This document shows, piece after piece, positions 34,853 to 47,092 of a stretch of DNA of 64,000 nt. The notes below the pieces were generated by a model. That model was not told where the DNA came from. It saw only the letters and a program-made list of their open reading frames with translations, and did no database searches. A program made the translations under genes and the position numbers. Position 1 is the first letter of the stretch. Each line of letters begins with the position of its first letter. The stretch is from Athripsodes cinereus (taxonomy: Eukaryota; Arthropoda; Insecta; Trichoptera; Leptoceridae): positions 6,944,001 through 7,008,000 of the forward strand of contig OX388314.1 in the NCBI GenBank assembly GCA_947579605.1, in the 5' to 3' direction.

Positions 34853-36287
34853 AATACTACATTTCCATTACTCATGACAACATAATCGCCAAAAATCACA
34901 TACGCATTTTTTTCCATTTAACACGAAATGATTAAAATTAAAGAAAACGTATGTACTTATTTAACTATATACTGTGTGTCGACACATAATGTTTATTGCC
35001 ATGTACAAAATAAGCATTTTTTAGTGTTGACTTCGGTGTATAAACCCATACATCAGATACAGTGGCTAATAATAATAATAAACGGAGAGTATCTAAAGCG
35101 CCATCTTTGTGCCATAGCACCTCGAGGACGCTGTTCATGATAATGTTTTATCTTCAACAAAGTTGTCTGTGTCAAGAATTTAAATTTAAATACAATAACA
35201 TTATAACACATAATCTCAGATACATAATAATATGTATCCGCGTCAGAAATAAAATAATGCAATATACACAACAGTCACAGTTCATAAAAAAGTTTGAAGA
35301 CGTAGGTCTTGAGGCTAAGTTATTAGGCTCGACACACCTTCATGATGGAAACGGTAACAGTGAAACTATGTATGTATTACGACACTCAGTGTCTAGAGCC
35401 ATTGTATATTCTGGTTTCTAAGACATTGGTCCATTGATGACTTTAATTGGGGACTTCTTCGTTAGCCTCTCTATCTGTAGTAAACTTTCTATAAAATAAA
35501 TATCTTACGTTTTCTTTATGTTAAACTGGATAATAAACGTAGTACTTTTATTTTATAACGAAATTACTTGCTTCATAATAATTATCGTTTAATTTATTTA
35601 TAATTGCACCATTTCAAACATAATTACTAAGACTTGTTTAATATTTTTGATTTTATTTCATTTGAAGAATTTTTAACATGAAAGAAATCAATTGAGAAGA
35701 ATGTGTGGTTTGCGCTATAGTGTCATTCGTGAAGATTTTGGTTCACAGGACTTGCAACGCCGAAAGCTGTTTAGTATTTATTTAGCTGTTTAGTATAGAA
35801 GATGTTTCTATTATGATTTTATATGAACTTCCACCAAGTAACATTAACTTTAATTTTGAATAACTTTAGAATTAATTTTCTCAATTTAATTCTACTATTT
35901 TCCTTATATCGAGAGTTATTATTTTTAATGAAATATTAATTTCTTACAGTTGGTCTGAAACGTGATTCTCATCTTGATTAGTTTATTAGAGTATTTTTAA
36001 GGATTCTCCAGAAGTAATTCTAGAATCTGTGAATCAGAGAAAGTGTTCTTCAGACCTCATTTATTTCATTCTCTCTGAAACTCAATATTTTGAAGGCTCT
36101 TAAGAAACAACCAATTCTATATATTTATATTTAATTTGAAAAATATTTAACAGTGCCCAAAGATATAAAAGCCTTTGATTTAATTTAAATATTATCTTTT
36201 ATAAAGCCTTTTGCTGGGCTTCAAAGATATTATTCAATATTAATATTTTCTTTCAAATTTTCGTGTTAAAATTTCTCTTTACCAGTA
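34853..36287. other. AT-rich DNA without recognised features
   Basis: Overlapping short frames on both strands at 35050-35420 show no motif. Confidence 0.5.
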
Positions 36288-36385
36288 GAGTCTCCGGCAA
36301 ATAATTAGTCTTACGCTCTTTTCTGAGAGTTTTCGATTGTCCTGTAAAAGTCAGGTATTCGTGAAACTTTGGCAAGACAATTGGC
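36288..36385 (+). mobile_element. Family-A fragment A13 (5' part)
   Basis: GGCAAATAATTAGTCTTACG then TTTTCGATTGTCCTGTAAAA and GTCAGGTATTCGTGAAAC. Confidence 0.5.
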
Positions 36386-36709
36386 TAGACCGTTAAATTA
36401 TTGTGTAAATTAATTTATATGTGACAATGAAATATTGTCCACACAGGAGAATTATATTAAGTTTCTAACAATAAAATATTGCTTATTACTTTTCGAGGGA
36501 TTTCTCTAAATTTGCCACATCGAACGATAATACAGATATTGTACTAAAAAACTTTTTGTTTCATTTCATTTTATATTTATGTGGATGAATCCCATGGTCT
36601 TGTTCAGTATATAATATATCTTCTTTTTGTTGCAACCTTCATTTTAAATTATTCAGTACAGAGATTGTAAGAAGATCTTATTGAAAGGTTGTGATTTCCG
36701 TCAAAAAAA

Positions 36710-36845
36710 TCTCCGGCAAAGAAAAAGTTTCTCATTCTTCCTGTTAGCTTTCGAGTGTCCTGTATTCGGTAGGTATTAAGACAAATCAAGAGCTTTGACA
36801 TCTTCAATTCAATGATGAGGTTTGCCATCCATCGTGAACGTATGA
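36710..36845 (+). mobile_element. Family-A fragment A14
   Basis: TTTCGAGTGTCCTGTATTCG, TTGACATCTTCAATTCAATG and TTTGCCATCCATCGTGAACG. The 3' third is missing. Confidence 0.52.
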
Positions 36846-37477
36846 AAACTTACAGAGTTGTTATATCAAAGGATTGGTTACATCTTTCTATACTTTAGAT
36901 ATTATTTCGATGTTTTTTGTTGATATCATGTATTTATTCCCATATCACCTATTGAAGATTTACCTTTTTGTATCATTTACTAATGAGACGATTAGAATTC
37001 ACAGCAGGTATTTTTTCCTTATTTGTCTTTCAATTTCCTGTCTCTTGGAGGGAAATAAAATTGAATTACGGCACACTTTTTTCTGTTACGTGGGAACTTT
37101 ATGACCTCAATGTATTTTGAACATTGAGACGATATTCAGACGATGGGATAAATATCTAAAGTGGCGGCACTATATCTTTAACATTTACCATACTAAGGTA
37201 TATTTTTATTATTGTTTCACATTTTAAATATTCGGATTTGAAATAAACCCAAGTTTACAGCAAGTAATGTGCTTGTTTTGTATAGTGGAATGTATATTAT
37301 ATACTTATATGATGTGTTTTTTTTATAATATAATTTATGATGAAATATCTAAATTTCAAATCTTTTTCTTCATGATATATTTGTAACAAAAGCAAATTGT
37401 TCTCTGTAGGCTAATCACTTTTTTTAGAAGAGGATATTAAAAATTTACGAAAAAAAATAAGAGACGCCTAACCAGAA

Positions 37478-37570
37478 GAGGGGCTACCAATCGACTAGCT
37501 GCATCTAATAAATATGCCAAAAAAGACATTCAGGATGGGTGACATAGTTCATCGCTGAATTGAAAACTAG
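37478..37570 (-). mobile_element. Family-A fragment A15
   Basis: GGGGCTACCAATCGACTAGC, then a deletion, AAGACATTCAGGATGGGTGA and CATCGCTGAATTGAAAA. Confidence 0.55.
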
Positions 37571-38844
37571 GTTGCAATGCAAATGATAATATTTTCGTAA
37601 ATTTGATGAATATCGGCGATACCTACTTTATCTCATCCCATCGTCTACATAGCTCCTTAGTTTTTTTTACTCATCCTGTTTGGTTGGTTACCTACGAAGA
37701 AAATGGTGGATTATCAGGAGCTTTAGATAAAAATCTTTTCTCCTCACCTTTTCAATTTTAAGGATTGCCTGAGGAATTGAATAATAATAATATACCCTAG
37801 AAGTAATTTAGAATGAAAGAAAATCCTCTTTTGTTTCGTTTTGAATTAAACATGAGTGAGTATTTGATTCGCTTCTGATAATATTTTTTTGTGTTTGTTA
37901 TCGATATTATATCGCGATGATTAAAATAATTCATTTGTATTCTGCCTTCAAGCCCAGCGTAGCTCAGAGATAATGATGATTATTCGGGATCTTTTTTTAT
38001 CCCTTGGCGCCATTTAATAATTTTTAGATCGTGTCAAAGGCGCTAGCAATGTTGTCAATGTTTTAGAACACGGAATGTAAAGATTTCTTTATTATGTATT
38101 GGTGTGATAGTGTGTCGATAGCGGATATATAAACACAAACATTTGAATGGGATAAAATATCTTTAGGGATATAATGGTACAGTTACAGGATAAAATATCA
38201 TGTATACGCTGATGGAATTCCCATTCCAGTATGATTAGATTTAAATACAATTATTTGTATCAATATCATAGAGATCAATATGTTTGCGCTGCCATTTTTT
38301 GTACAGTACCAGTTTATCGAATTCTGTTTTTTGCTGTTGCTTTATTTATACATGCTTCTAGAATATTCTAGAACTGTTTTTTTTTTTCATTAGCAGTAAT
38401 TTTAATTAAAGAAAACCTACAAATAAGTATATAATTCAATGTATTATTCCATTAAATTTGTTTTATGTAGAATTCCATACCAAATTAAATAAAACAAATT
38501 TAATGTTTTATTCTTCTATTCAATTTATTTGTGTCACATAATTATGTATCAAATTGTGTCAAAAAATTCATAACATAAATGGATAGCATTTAAACATACA
38601 ATAAAATAATTTTTATTATTTTTAATTGTTTTGATTCATAGTATTCAAGTGTTCATGAAAAGGTTGTATTATTTTGTTATATTTTTAAATTGTATTTTTT
38701 TCTTAGAACAGATTTATTCTAGTGGGGCAATATATTCCATAATGTTGTAATTTATGTTTGTTTGTATGTACTATTTTGGAATAAATAAAAAATATAAATA
38801 GGGTGTGTAAAGCAATATTAATTTATGTTTTTCTCTTGTTCCAG
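37571..38844. other. AT-rich DNA upstream of the first exon
   Basis: A T-rich tract leads into the acceptor at 38844. No further exon could be recognised. Confidence 0.5.
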
Positions 38845-38904
38845 GTAAAAAGAAAGATATCTGCCTCACCAACTTCGCTACATTCCTAGAGTGCATCTCT
38901 AAAG
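38845..38904 (+). CDS. Internal exon of an LDLa-domain secreted protein gene (upstream exon)
   Basis: A 60-nt open exon follows a pyrimidine-rich tract ending TTCCAG and is followed by the donor GTAGGC. Read in phase 1 it gives 19 full codons, KKKDICLTNFATFLECISK, then the first base (G) of a split codon. Two cysteines, ten residues apart, lie in a short lead segment, and the KKK start could be a basic processing site. GC content is higher than in the flanking DNA. The exon is phase 1-1, the same class as the LDLa exon at 63001-63120, so direct splicing keeps the frame. No other coding sequence is seen within several kb. I do not recognise the segment by itself. Its composition and the link to a single LDLa module fit an insect secreted precursor such as prohormone-4 (IDLSRF-like), but this is inference. 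A chance ORF between cryptic splice sites remains possible. Confidence 0.6.
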
Positions 38905-39536
38905 GTAGGCATTTTAGTCTACTGTAGCCGATGTGGTGGACCTTTATTATAAATATACTAAAAACTACCCCAAATACCTTGCTACTAAAATCTTTTACGT
39001 AGTGTGTAGACTTGTGATTATATTTATTACATTACATTTATTTTTTCCATTGCATGATTTATAAGTATTAATTTATGACTATCTACTAATGCTCTCATTT
39101 TCGGATGAAACATACTGATTCCCTTTTTTTTTTTGATTTAAGATAAAGATACCTTAAACTTCGACGCATCGTGATTCGCTAAAGCAGGTATACGTAACAT
39201 TTCACGTATATAGAAAAATAAACGTCTTCAGTCAAGGAAATTGTCTTAAGTCAAGAAATTAAAATTTAGGATTATATAGGTATAGCGAAGAAATATTTTC
39301 ACAACCGTAGAAGATTTTCATTTTAGGGAAAGAATAAAAAATATATATTATCAAGAAATTAATTTTCAATTTAGGAAGACATAGAATTCTCAAAGGTAGT
39401 TTTTAGTTTATCGTTATTGAAGAAATAGAATTCTCAAAACAAAAAAAAACCTTCATTGAAGAAGTTTAAATTCTTAATATCATTAAGAAGAACTGGTCGG
39501 AGGAAATGGTCTTAACTCAAGATAATCTCGTGAATT

Positions 39537-39565
39537 GAAATGAAATGAAATGAAATGAAATAAAT
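39537..39565. repeat. (GAAAT)n microsatellite
   Basis: Five GAAAT-type units: TTGAAATGAAATGAAATGAA. Confidence 0.85.
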
Positions 39566-39647
39566 TTATTTCCTCACAACAAATTGTTTGTGATGATTCA
39601 AATTCTTGGATGTAGAGAACAATATTGACCTGTTTTTTTTCTGTATA

Positions 39648-39785
39648 TAAGACATTTTACGTCTTAATTTTAGCGACGAGCTATTGTGCCACCCATTCTG
39701 AATGTCTTATGTTTTATGGCAATATGGATTTTTATTTTTTATTTATTTATAGCTATAATTAGATATGCAGCTGTCCCACTATTTT
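39648..39785 (+). mobile_element. Family-A fragment A16
   Basis: AAGACATTTTACGTCTTAAT, CCACCCATTCTGAATGTCTT, then a T-rich interruption and a trace of GCAGCTGTCCCACT. Confidence 0.48.
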
Positions 39786-41266
39786 TTTCCTTAGAGACGC
39801 ACTACGAATTGGATAAAATAACTGGTTTCATATTCACTGTGAGCTTAATATCGTGATGTATTACTCCATATATTATTGTTTATGAAGTTTTTGACATAGA
39901 AGAAATTCGAACTCTTTCCTGAAAATATTGAGTCTCACAAATAAGGTAGGTAAAGAAGCTCACATAAGATGAAAAAATAATTAGCTTGTCTGGCAACTTT
40001 CTTTGCTAGTCTTCTTAAGGAATACTTAGATTAAACAGTATATTGTAAAAAATAAAGACTGTACATGTGAACTCTCACTATGCTTAAGAGAAATAAATGT
40101 AATACATGGCTTCCTAATTTATATTAGAAATAGATAATATAATACTGTGTAAGTTGGTATCTATAAGTCTGTTTCATTAAATTTATGGTTGTCTATTTGG
40201 CAGTAGTGTAGGTATTTATCTATGTACGTATGTCTTTAATGTTTATATATATCTAATATGTCTATAATGTTTTATATCTCACATTGGTCTTGGGTGAACC
40301 TGTTAATGGTCGTGTTAGGATTTACGACTTAATTTGGAGCTTTAATACATAACACAAAGCTTCCATTTCTAAACCTAAATTACTATGAACTTTTATGGGT
40401 ATATCTCGGTGGTTTGTAATTCAATATTAATTGTAATAAATTATGTTAGGTGGTCGCTACCCTATAATACATTTAGGTAACACTAATAATGAGGCAAACC
40501 AATCTTCTCAACAGTCTATCTTTCTCTCAAGGCACAAAGAGGAATACCTATGTGAATCTGCCGTTTAGTTTCTTCATTTATGGCAGATACAGACAGAGGA
40601 GCTTACTGTAACCCTTAATAGAAGAGTCTCAAATATCCTAACCAACACCCATCAAGCGTTTTTTATTTCTTTTTTCTCAGGACTAAAATACTAATTCATG
40701 AAAATCAAAACCAAATACAAATACATAAATGTGAAATTTGTCCGGAATTAGTATTTAATTTAGTTGTGGATTGACTCACGTACAAAATATATTTTTCAAT
40801 TAGGCTCAGTTTTATTAGTTACTTACTACGTATTACTTACTCCATCTGGTGACAAAATGTCAAACTAAAAAGCTTGTCTTCTCTGACAGAGAATGATACA
40901 TATACAAAATTAATTAAAGAGCAACCCATCCTTTGATCTATCATTCATCTTTATCTTTTTTTCTTGCAACACAGGAAATAGCTTTTAATTAGGTGAAGTA
41001 ATGGATTCATCACAAATATTTTTCCTGTACATTTTGATGTACCTTATAAGTTTCAAAACTCGCTTCCAATCTACTCGTCTCATCATGATACAAGTACATA
41101 TATAATATGTTGTTTAATGTAAGGGTGTTTAGCGGTATATTTGACTTTTGATGATTTTGATAAACCTTTAGAATAATAAAATCGATAATATTGTGTTTAG
41201 ATAACCTTTTAAATATTTGAATGTCGTTTTACAGCCGTTACTAATCTACCCAAAAATTATATTACC
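39786..41266. other. Intronic AT-rich DNA without recognised features
   Basis: No frame above 60 codons and no repeat structure was found. Confidence 0.55.
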
Positions 41267-41490
41267 GATACTACTACTATACCATCACGACATATCCCAG
41301 AAGTGGAGTAGCCGTCAGACCAGCTGCATTTAATAAATATGCAAGCTGTCCTTTACGACAATAAAAATTAAGACATTCAGGATAGGTGACACACCTCATC
41401 GTTGAATTTCAATCAACACCTGCCTTTTATAGGAAACTCGAATACTTATAGAAAAGAATTGGAGACCATTGCTGGAGATTATTGCTGAGT
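41267..41490 (-). mobile_element. Family-A copy A17
   Basis: TACTACTACTATACCATCAC through TCAACACCTGCCTTTTATAG to GAATTGGAGACCATTGC. Almost complete; lacks the last ~20 bp of the CCCGTGG end. Confidence 0.72.
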
Positions 41491-42071
41491 GTTATTCTTC
41501 ACAGGAAAAGTGTTTTTTTTTTGTCTGTACCATCACGTACCTTTCATTTCATTTTTCTATATTTAAATCTTCTAAATTTCACATAAAGTAATTTCTACAT
41601 TTTTGTGACTATTTATCATTTTTGTGTCTTCCTTGGAATATTTTATATTTTATCTCAGTAATATGAATAATAATAAAATAGAAAATACCTAGGTACTATA
41701 TTAAATATGCTAAGGGAGCGAACGTTAGCCCAGCAATTGCATAGGAATTACACTCATTTCACGAAACAAAGAGCTTTAAATTTTCCAAATCGTATTACGT
41801 AGTAATAGTCGTAGCTGTTGTAAAAGTCCCCGCAATGATAATGTAACAATTAATTGTACGACGTGGCTTCGGTGAATATACTGTTTTTACAGGAATGCAT
41901 AATAATGCACAATGTTTTACATAAAAAAAAAATTAAAAAAAAAACATGTTAGAACAACTCGAAACAGACTCCGTTGATGAAATTAGAGATTCGTGAACAG
42001 AATATATTGAACATAATATTAATATATACACGTCTTTCGTGTGTCTAACTTTTTTTTCCGTGTAGATTCAG

Positions 42072-42222
42072 GCAAAAAAATGGGCATTTCACTCTCTTCT
42101 GTAAGTTTTCGAAAGTCTATTGAAAGCCGAAATATTAGTAAAATATCATGAGTAAAACATTTACATTTTACGATTCAACGATGAGATTTGTCCCCCACCC
42201 TGAATGTCTTAATTTTTATTAG
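42072..42222 (+). mobile_element. Family-A copy A18 (3'-truncated)
   Basis: CACTCTCTTCTGTAAGTTTT-CG, then CCACCCTGAATGTCTTAATT. It ends where the minus-strand RTE stub begins. Confidence 0.55.
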
Positions 42223-42360
42223 CTTACTTACTTACTTATGCAGCTTTTCCTATCCACTGCTAAACATAAACCTCCCCCATATGTCTCCAAATATATCTGT
42301 CCTGAGCATTCTAGAACCAGTCACCAGCGATTCTTCTTATGTCATCAGACGTGGTGTAGG
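42222..42360 (-). mobile_element. RTE-type LINE 3' end, second copy
   Basis: The minus strand encodes TTSDDIRRIAGDWF, a stop, NAQDRYIWRHMGEVYV, a stop, and QWIGKAA. This is the same protein end as at 25.05 kb, extending further upstream through the S-D-D-I-R segment. The 3' end is an ACTTACTTACTTA repeat. It directly abuts a family-A copy that ends at 42222. Confidence 0.75.
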
Positions 42361-42509
42361 AGAATTTTTTTTTTACTAATCGCCTGATGATGGAGTCGAG
42401 AGTCTCCAAATACTAGTACGCGAAGTTAATAAAAGTCATTTGGATGTTAACTACATATTGTTTTTTTTTCAATTTATCTTGTCGTGTAGGAGGTCTTCTT
42501 CTTTTATCT

Positions 42510-42749
42510 TCACGAGGTCTCCTCTCCACTACCTTTTTGTCCATCTTTGATCATTTCTGGATGATAAAGGAGCTCTGCTCTTGAAATACCCAGGGAAAAG
42601 TGGTGAGAAAAATCCACAATGTCATCTTTGATCTTTGACTCTAGCAACATGTCTGGCCCACAGGGGCATTTTATAAGCACAGAGAAGATAATCAGAACCT
42701 CTAGAATATTTGGTGCAGAATCGCTCTGAATGGAGAGGGCTGGTTGCAC
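42510..42749 (-). other. Unrecognised minus-strand open frame of 79 codons
   Basis: The peptide has a balanced composition (e.g. PNILEVLIIFSVLIKCPCGP, then KDDIVDFSHHFSLGISRAEL), and the DNA is richer in GC than its surroundings. There is no recognised domain. A repeat-derived coding fragment is the most likely source. It lies ~150 bp beyond an RTE stub but in a different sequence type. Confidence 0.25.
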
Positions 42750-43020
42750 TATGCACTATACTCTAAAGGCAGGACGATTGGTGATCATGATTTTATTTAT
42801 ACCTATAGTGGACAATATAATATATTGATTGATGTTAAGTGTTGTGACCGTTGGTACTTCACTTCCGTGTTGTACATGTAATAGTAGATTCTATGTAAAT
42901 AGATAATAATATGTTGGATTACTCTTATTATTTATAGCCTAAATTGTCAAATAAATTAATATAATATGTTGACTGTACTCCCCAAAGCATTCGTGAGAAT
43001 TTATTTGTACTCGAAGCTTC

Positions 43021-43041
43021 TCTCTTCCTTCCTTCCTTCCT
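43021..43041. repeat. (CTTC)n microsatellite
   Basis: TCTTCCTTCCTTCCTTCC tract. Confidence 0.8.
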
Positions 43042-43430
43042 CATCTTATTTCTATAATTATTTTTTTTATATTTTGTGCTTTGTATTAAATTGTTCATAG
43101 TTTAGAAACTTTAATTGGCGATGTAAATAATTAAATGTATATTATTGTATTATTCATTGTTAAATCTGTTGTATCTATTAAAATAAAGAAATAAAAAAAG
43201 CTAGAGCATGAATGTAAATGAGTTAAATATAAATAATTGATAATTTTAAATGTTAAACTCCCGTGGTGACCTTAGAATAGATAATTTTTCTATTTTTATT
43301 TACGGGATTGCAACGTTTTGAGAACGTATCCTATAAATTACAGTGTTTACGAATTATCAAACATCTCTAATTCTGCGACATTATATAAAACTCATCTTAA
43401 ATATCATTTAGGTTAGTTGGAAGATCTGTA

Positions 43431-43937
43431 AATTGAATGTTTTTAATAATATAAAATATAAAAAAAAACACTGTTTTATGTTTCACATTTATGTATACCA
43501 AAGTATACTACAATTACGCCTAGCGCTTTCACCAATATATTGGCATCATCAGGGCGGAGTATAAACTAAATTTACAAGAGAAAACAATGTCTATATATAC
43601 ATAGGATGGGATGTTAGGTGGAGGTGTTTTTGAACAAAGTGGACATTATTAATGTCCAAACTCCTTTGACTTCGCCATTGCTTTGTTCAAAAACACCCCC
43701 ACCTAACATCTCTTAATATCTTATGTATTTATAGACTTTGTTTTCTCTTGTAAATTTAGTTTATATTCCGCCCTGATGATGCCAATATATTGGTGAAAGC
43801 GCTAGGCGTAATTGTAGTATACTTTGGTATACATAAATGTGAAACATAAAACAGTGTTTTTTTATATTTTATATTATTAAAATGTTGTTTCACAATGTCA
43901 ACACTGAAAAATTAAATTTAATTGAATGTTTTTAATA
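43431..43937. repeat. 18-bp direct repeats flanking the Penelope palindrome
   Basis: AATTGAATGTTTTTAATA occurs at 43431-43448 and again at 43920-43937, immediately around the inverted pair. It may be the target-site duplication made when the palindromic copy inserted. Because the sequence is AT-rich, chance is not excluded, but 18 identical bases at both borders is suggestive. Confidence 0.5.
43441..43883. mobile_element. Inverted pair of Penelope-type terminal repeats (large palindrome)
   Basis: Two arms of about 200 bp are arranged as an inverted repeat around a ~35-bp centre. Each arm carries AAAACACTGTTTTATG at its outer end, TATACTACAATTACGCCTAG, the motif CCTGATGATGCC...GAAAGCGCTAGGCGTAA, a stretch from a TTTAGTTTATA box, and GATGTTAGGTGG..GGTGTTTTTGAACAAAG at the inner end. 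Arm-to-arm identity looks very high, with only a few differences. The CTGATGA...GAAA pair is the conserved core of hammerhead ribozymes, which Penelope-like terminal repeats are known to encode. No ORF lies between the arms. Confidence 0.72.
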
Positions 43938-45051
43938 TGAATACACTTCTTTATAAAATTGTTTGTAATCAATTTACAGAAATAAAATTTTGAATAAATA
44001 CGTATTTAATTTTTAATAACACGTCGAAGAAGATTTTCATCGTATGAGTTTACTTCACTGGATTTACATTACTTGTAGGAGATGAAGTGATGATATAGGC
44101 AGATAGAGACATGAAAAAGTCAAAAGACAGACTTGTTGCATCGCAACGTTTTCCATTAAACCTTTCAAATTGATTAAACTACAATGAAGCCAACGAGATA
44201 CGAACTATTCAGTTGAATATTTGTTAAAAATGAATCGATGTCACTTTGTTTTTACACCCCTCAATTTAATGCAATTATTTTAGATCCACACAAGTTTGAA
44301 ACCCTTGGAAACATTATTTTCCACTATCATACAAGTCGTAGATATTATTAAGACAGAATAGTTATGTTGAGTGTTACAAAGTTGTCTGGAAATTACTAAA
44401 CAATTTGTTTCACAAACTATTACATACGTAGGTACTACTACTATAATATATCTAATAGTTATTTGTGAGTATTGTATAATAATATATTATACCACATAGT
44501 TAGTTGGTGCTATGTATTCCGCAAACTTTCCGCCGCGTCTCGCTATTGCCGTATCAAAAACTTTCGAACTTGTCCGTCTACCGTTATTATTCCCTCATTA
44601 AAGGGGTTATTTTAACCCAATTAACCCTTAAATCAACAAACATTAGTTTCTGAGCTGTCACAATTGTTGAAGTATAAAAAAACATGTTGCTCTCAACTTT
44701 AAATTTGGAATATGTTTTAAGAGAAAATGGCTATAAACCCATTTTTTACAATATTTGTCATTGTACGAATCATGTCTATTATATTGAAAATGTGTCATTA
44801 TCTTAAGGAACATCGAGAAATGATCAAAATCCTAAACACCTGTAGAACATTTTTGGTTCTTCCAAAGTATGATTTTGTGGTGTGAATGTTATTTTAAATT
44901 GAACATACACCAGTCTAAACCTATTCGCAAGCATCAAAAGAGACGCACACTCAATGAACATAATACTGTGCTCACAAAACGGTATGGTTACAGTATGACT
45001 TCTTTGTAAATCACTGCCTAATTAATACAACCGAAGATGAATATTTTTTTT
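43938..45051. other. Intronic DNA with a GC-richer 130-bp patch
   Basis: At 44515-44640, TTCCGCCGCGTCTCGCTATT and ATTAAAGGGGTTATTTTAAC stand out from the AT-rich background. No frame is open through it. Confidence 0.35.
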
Positions 45052-45200
45052 TTATTTTGTTTACATATATTCACAGCGTGAGCCTTTTACATGTTATACT
45101 ATACATAATAAAAAACAAATCAAAATTCTCATTTACGAAACAGTTAAAACAAGACAAGAACAACAAGAAAATATTTTTATAATTTTTCAATTAGGTTTAT
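45052..45200 (-). repeat. Same retroelement 3' terminus, copy 4
   Basis: ACAGCGTGAGCCTTTTACAT after a TTTTATTTTG run, with an A-rich body like that at 10.45-10.64 kb. Confidence 0.5.
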
Positions 45201-46626
45201 GATTTTTACGACACTATTCGCAAGAGGGTTAACTTTTGCTTGATCTAAGAAGCAATGAATTTTATATGAGTTTGGATGAGATAGGTAAATTAGCTCTGTT
45301 ATATCATTATCTTGGCTCGGAAATAAGTTATATTGTTTTTCGGATCAAATTATATGGATAATAATAATATAAAATACATAGAAACAGGAAGGAAGTGAAT
45401 GTATTATATAACTTTCCTTATTAGAATAATATCAGTGTTCTTCGCGTAATAATGGTTACAATCGTATTATTGTTTCAATCGTCCGTTGGAGCTTCTAGGA
45501 TAAAATAAGTCTCCTTGTCTTTTTGTTAAGCTTTTTTAAAGGCAGCACCCACCACATATTTCATATCGTACCTGGAGATAACTATCTTCTTAACGACACA
45601 CACATACATAAACAGGATTTATGCAATCTCGTTGTACGAGTATGTGTTGTAATAGCTCTTAGTTTTAAACATTAAATATTTTTGTCTTCTCAGGTCCAGG
45701 AATTGTACCACGAATATCAGCATTAGCATCTTTAAGTTTTGCGCGTCACACATTCTGAATGACAAGATTAATGTCATGGAGAGAACAATCTTTATATCAT
45801 TTATTATTATAATAATGTTCTAAGACAACTTGTTCTGCGCCGTTTCCGCCGTGGTTCGCACAATTTTTGAAACATTATTACGGTTTGTTAAATATAATTT
45901 AGTTTTTAACAAAATGTCAAATATCTTTATTATGTGCAATGAGTCCACTGATTACTCTGCTTTTAAAAAATAGCATGATGGTATAGATGTACACAGAGAT
46001 GATCGTATTTAATAACTCGTCCAATATTTATTTATCTGTCATTCAATTTACGGCTAAAATTGCCATTTATGAAATACATATAGATATACCAACATAAACA
46101 TACAAATTCATTCATTGGTATTAAGTAGCTCGTTCATATAATTACAAACTTACGGTTCCAAAATACGAACATAAAAACTCCGATGTGATAACAAAAACAA
46201 AAAATGCAAATATACTAAACATAAATAATATTATTATATCGGCGGCAAAATTGCCATCCACATTATTATTTTTATTTCACCATTTTGATACCTATAATAT
46301 ATTATTACATAGGTACTAGGTAGGTACCTGAGTTATTATGACTTTGCACATAATCTACATTTTCCTTATCATACCCCAGGTTTAAAGAACAAAACCATCT
46401 TTAAAAATATACATTACACTTTTGTACTATTATTTTCCTAGTCCTTTGTGTATGAATAATTCATAATCTGATCTACTCTGGCGGGTGGAACTTCCAATTA
46501 TGCGCATTGCTTAACATCACAAGTATGTAAGTATGCATAACAATAATATTAAGACGTACTCTAACTACTAATATTCATTTTATTATATGCCCTAACCATA
46601 ACATTAGTTCAGAAAATAACCACTAA

Positions 46627-47092
46627 AAGGGGCGTTCACATTTGTTTACTTTCAGTGATCACTCTGGATGATCCTCCAAAATGAAAAAGTTTTATAAGCG
46701 TTTCATGAATAGTGATCACTTGCGATAACGGAAGAAAGCGTTTACCACTCGTCATAAATTTTGATGAAACGACCATAAACAAGTTTTATCCTATTATTTG
46801 TCTCATTCTCTATGAATTTGTCTTGAAAGTCAGAATCATAATATATACAAAATTGTCAGGCTATCGAGAATTATATGAGTTTGTTTTAGTTTTTAATAAG
46901 CGTTATTTTTTTTTATTTTTTTTATTTTTTTACGAAAATACGTCAAACTCCGTACAACTTGGCCTAGAGTGTTGACATGGCTGTGAATGCATATGATGAA
47001 CAAGTGTGAACAGACGTGTTCTCTTTCGATTAACAGCTTTGACCCTGACACTCTGGATGATCATTCAAAGTGAAGCAATGTGAATGTTATTT
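46627..47092. mobile_element. Possible degenerate TIR element
   Basis: The left end GTTCACATTTGTTTACTTTC and inverted right end ATTCACATTGCTTCACTTTG are alike over ~30 bp, followed on both sides by TGATCA near CACTCTGGATGATC. The centre contains poly-T/A tracts and no credible ORF. Confidence 0.45.

Noticed and set aside
45480..45770. Further family-A traces
   Set aside because: Only scattered words such as CACACATTCTGAATGACAAG match; too weak to call.
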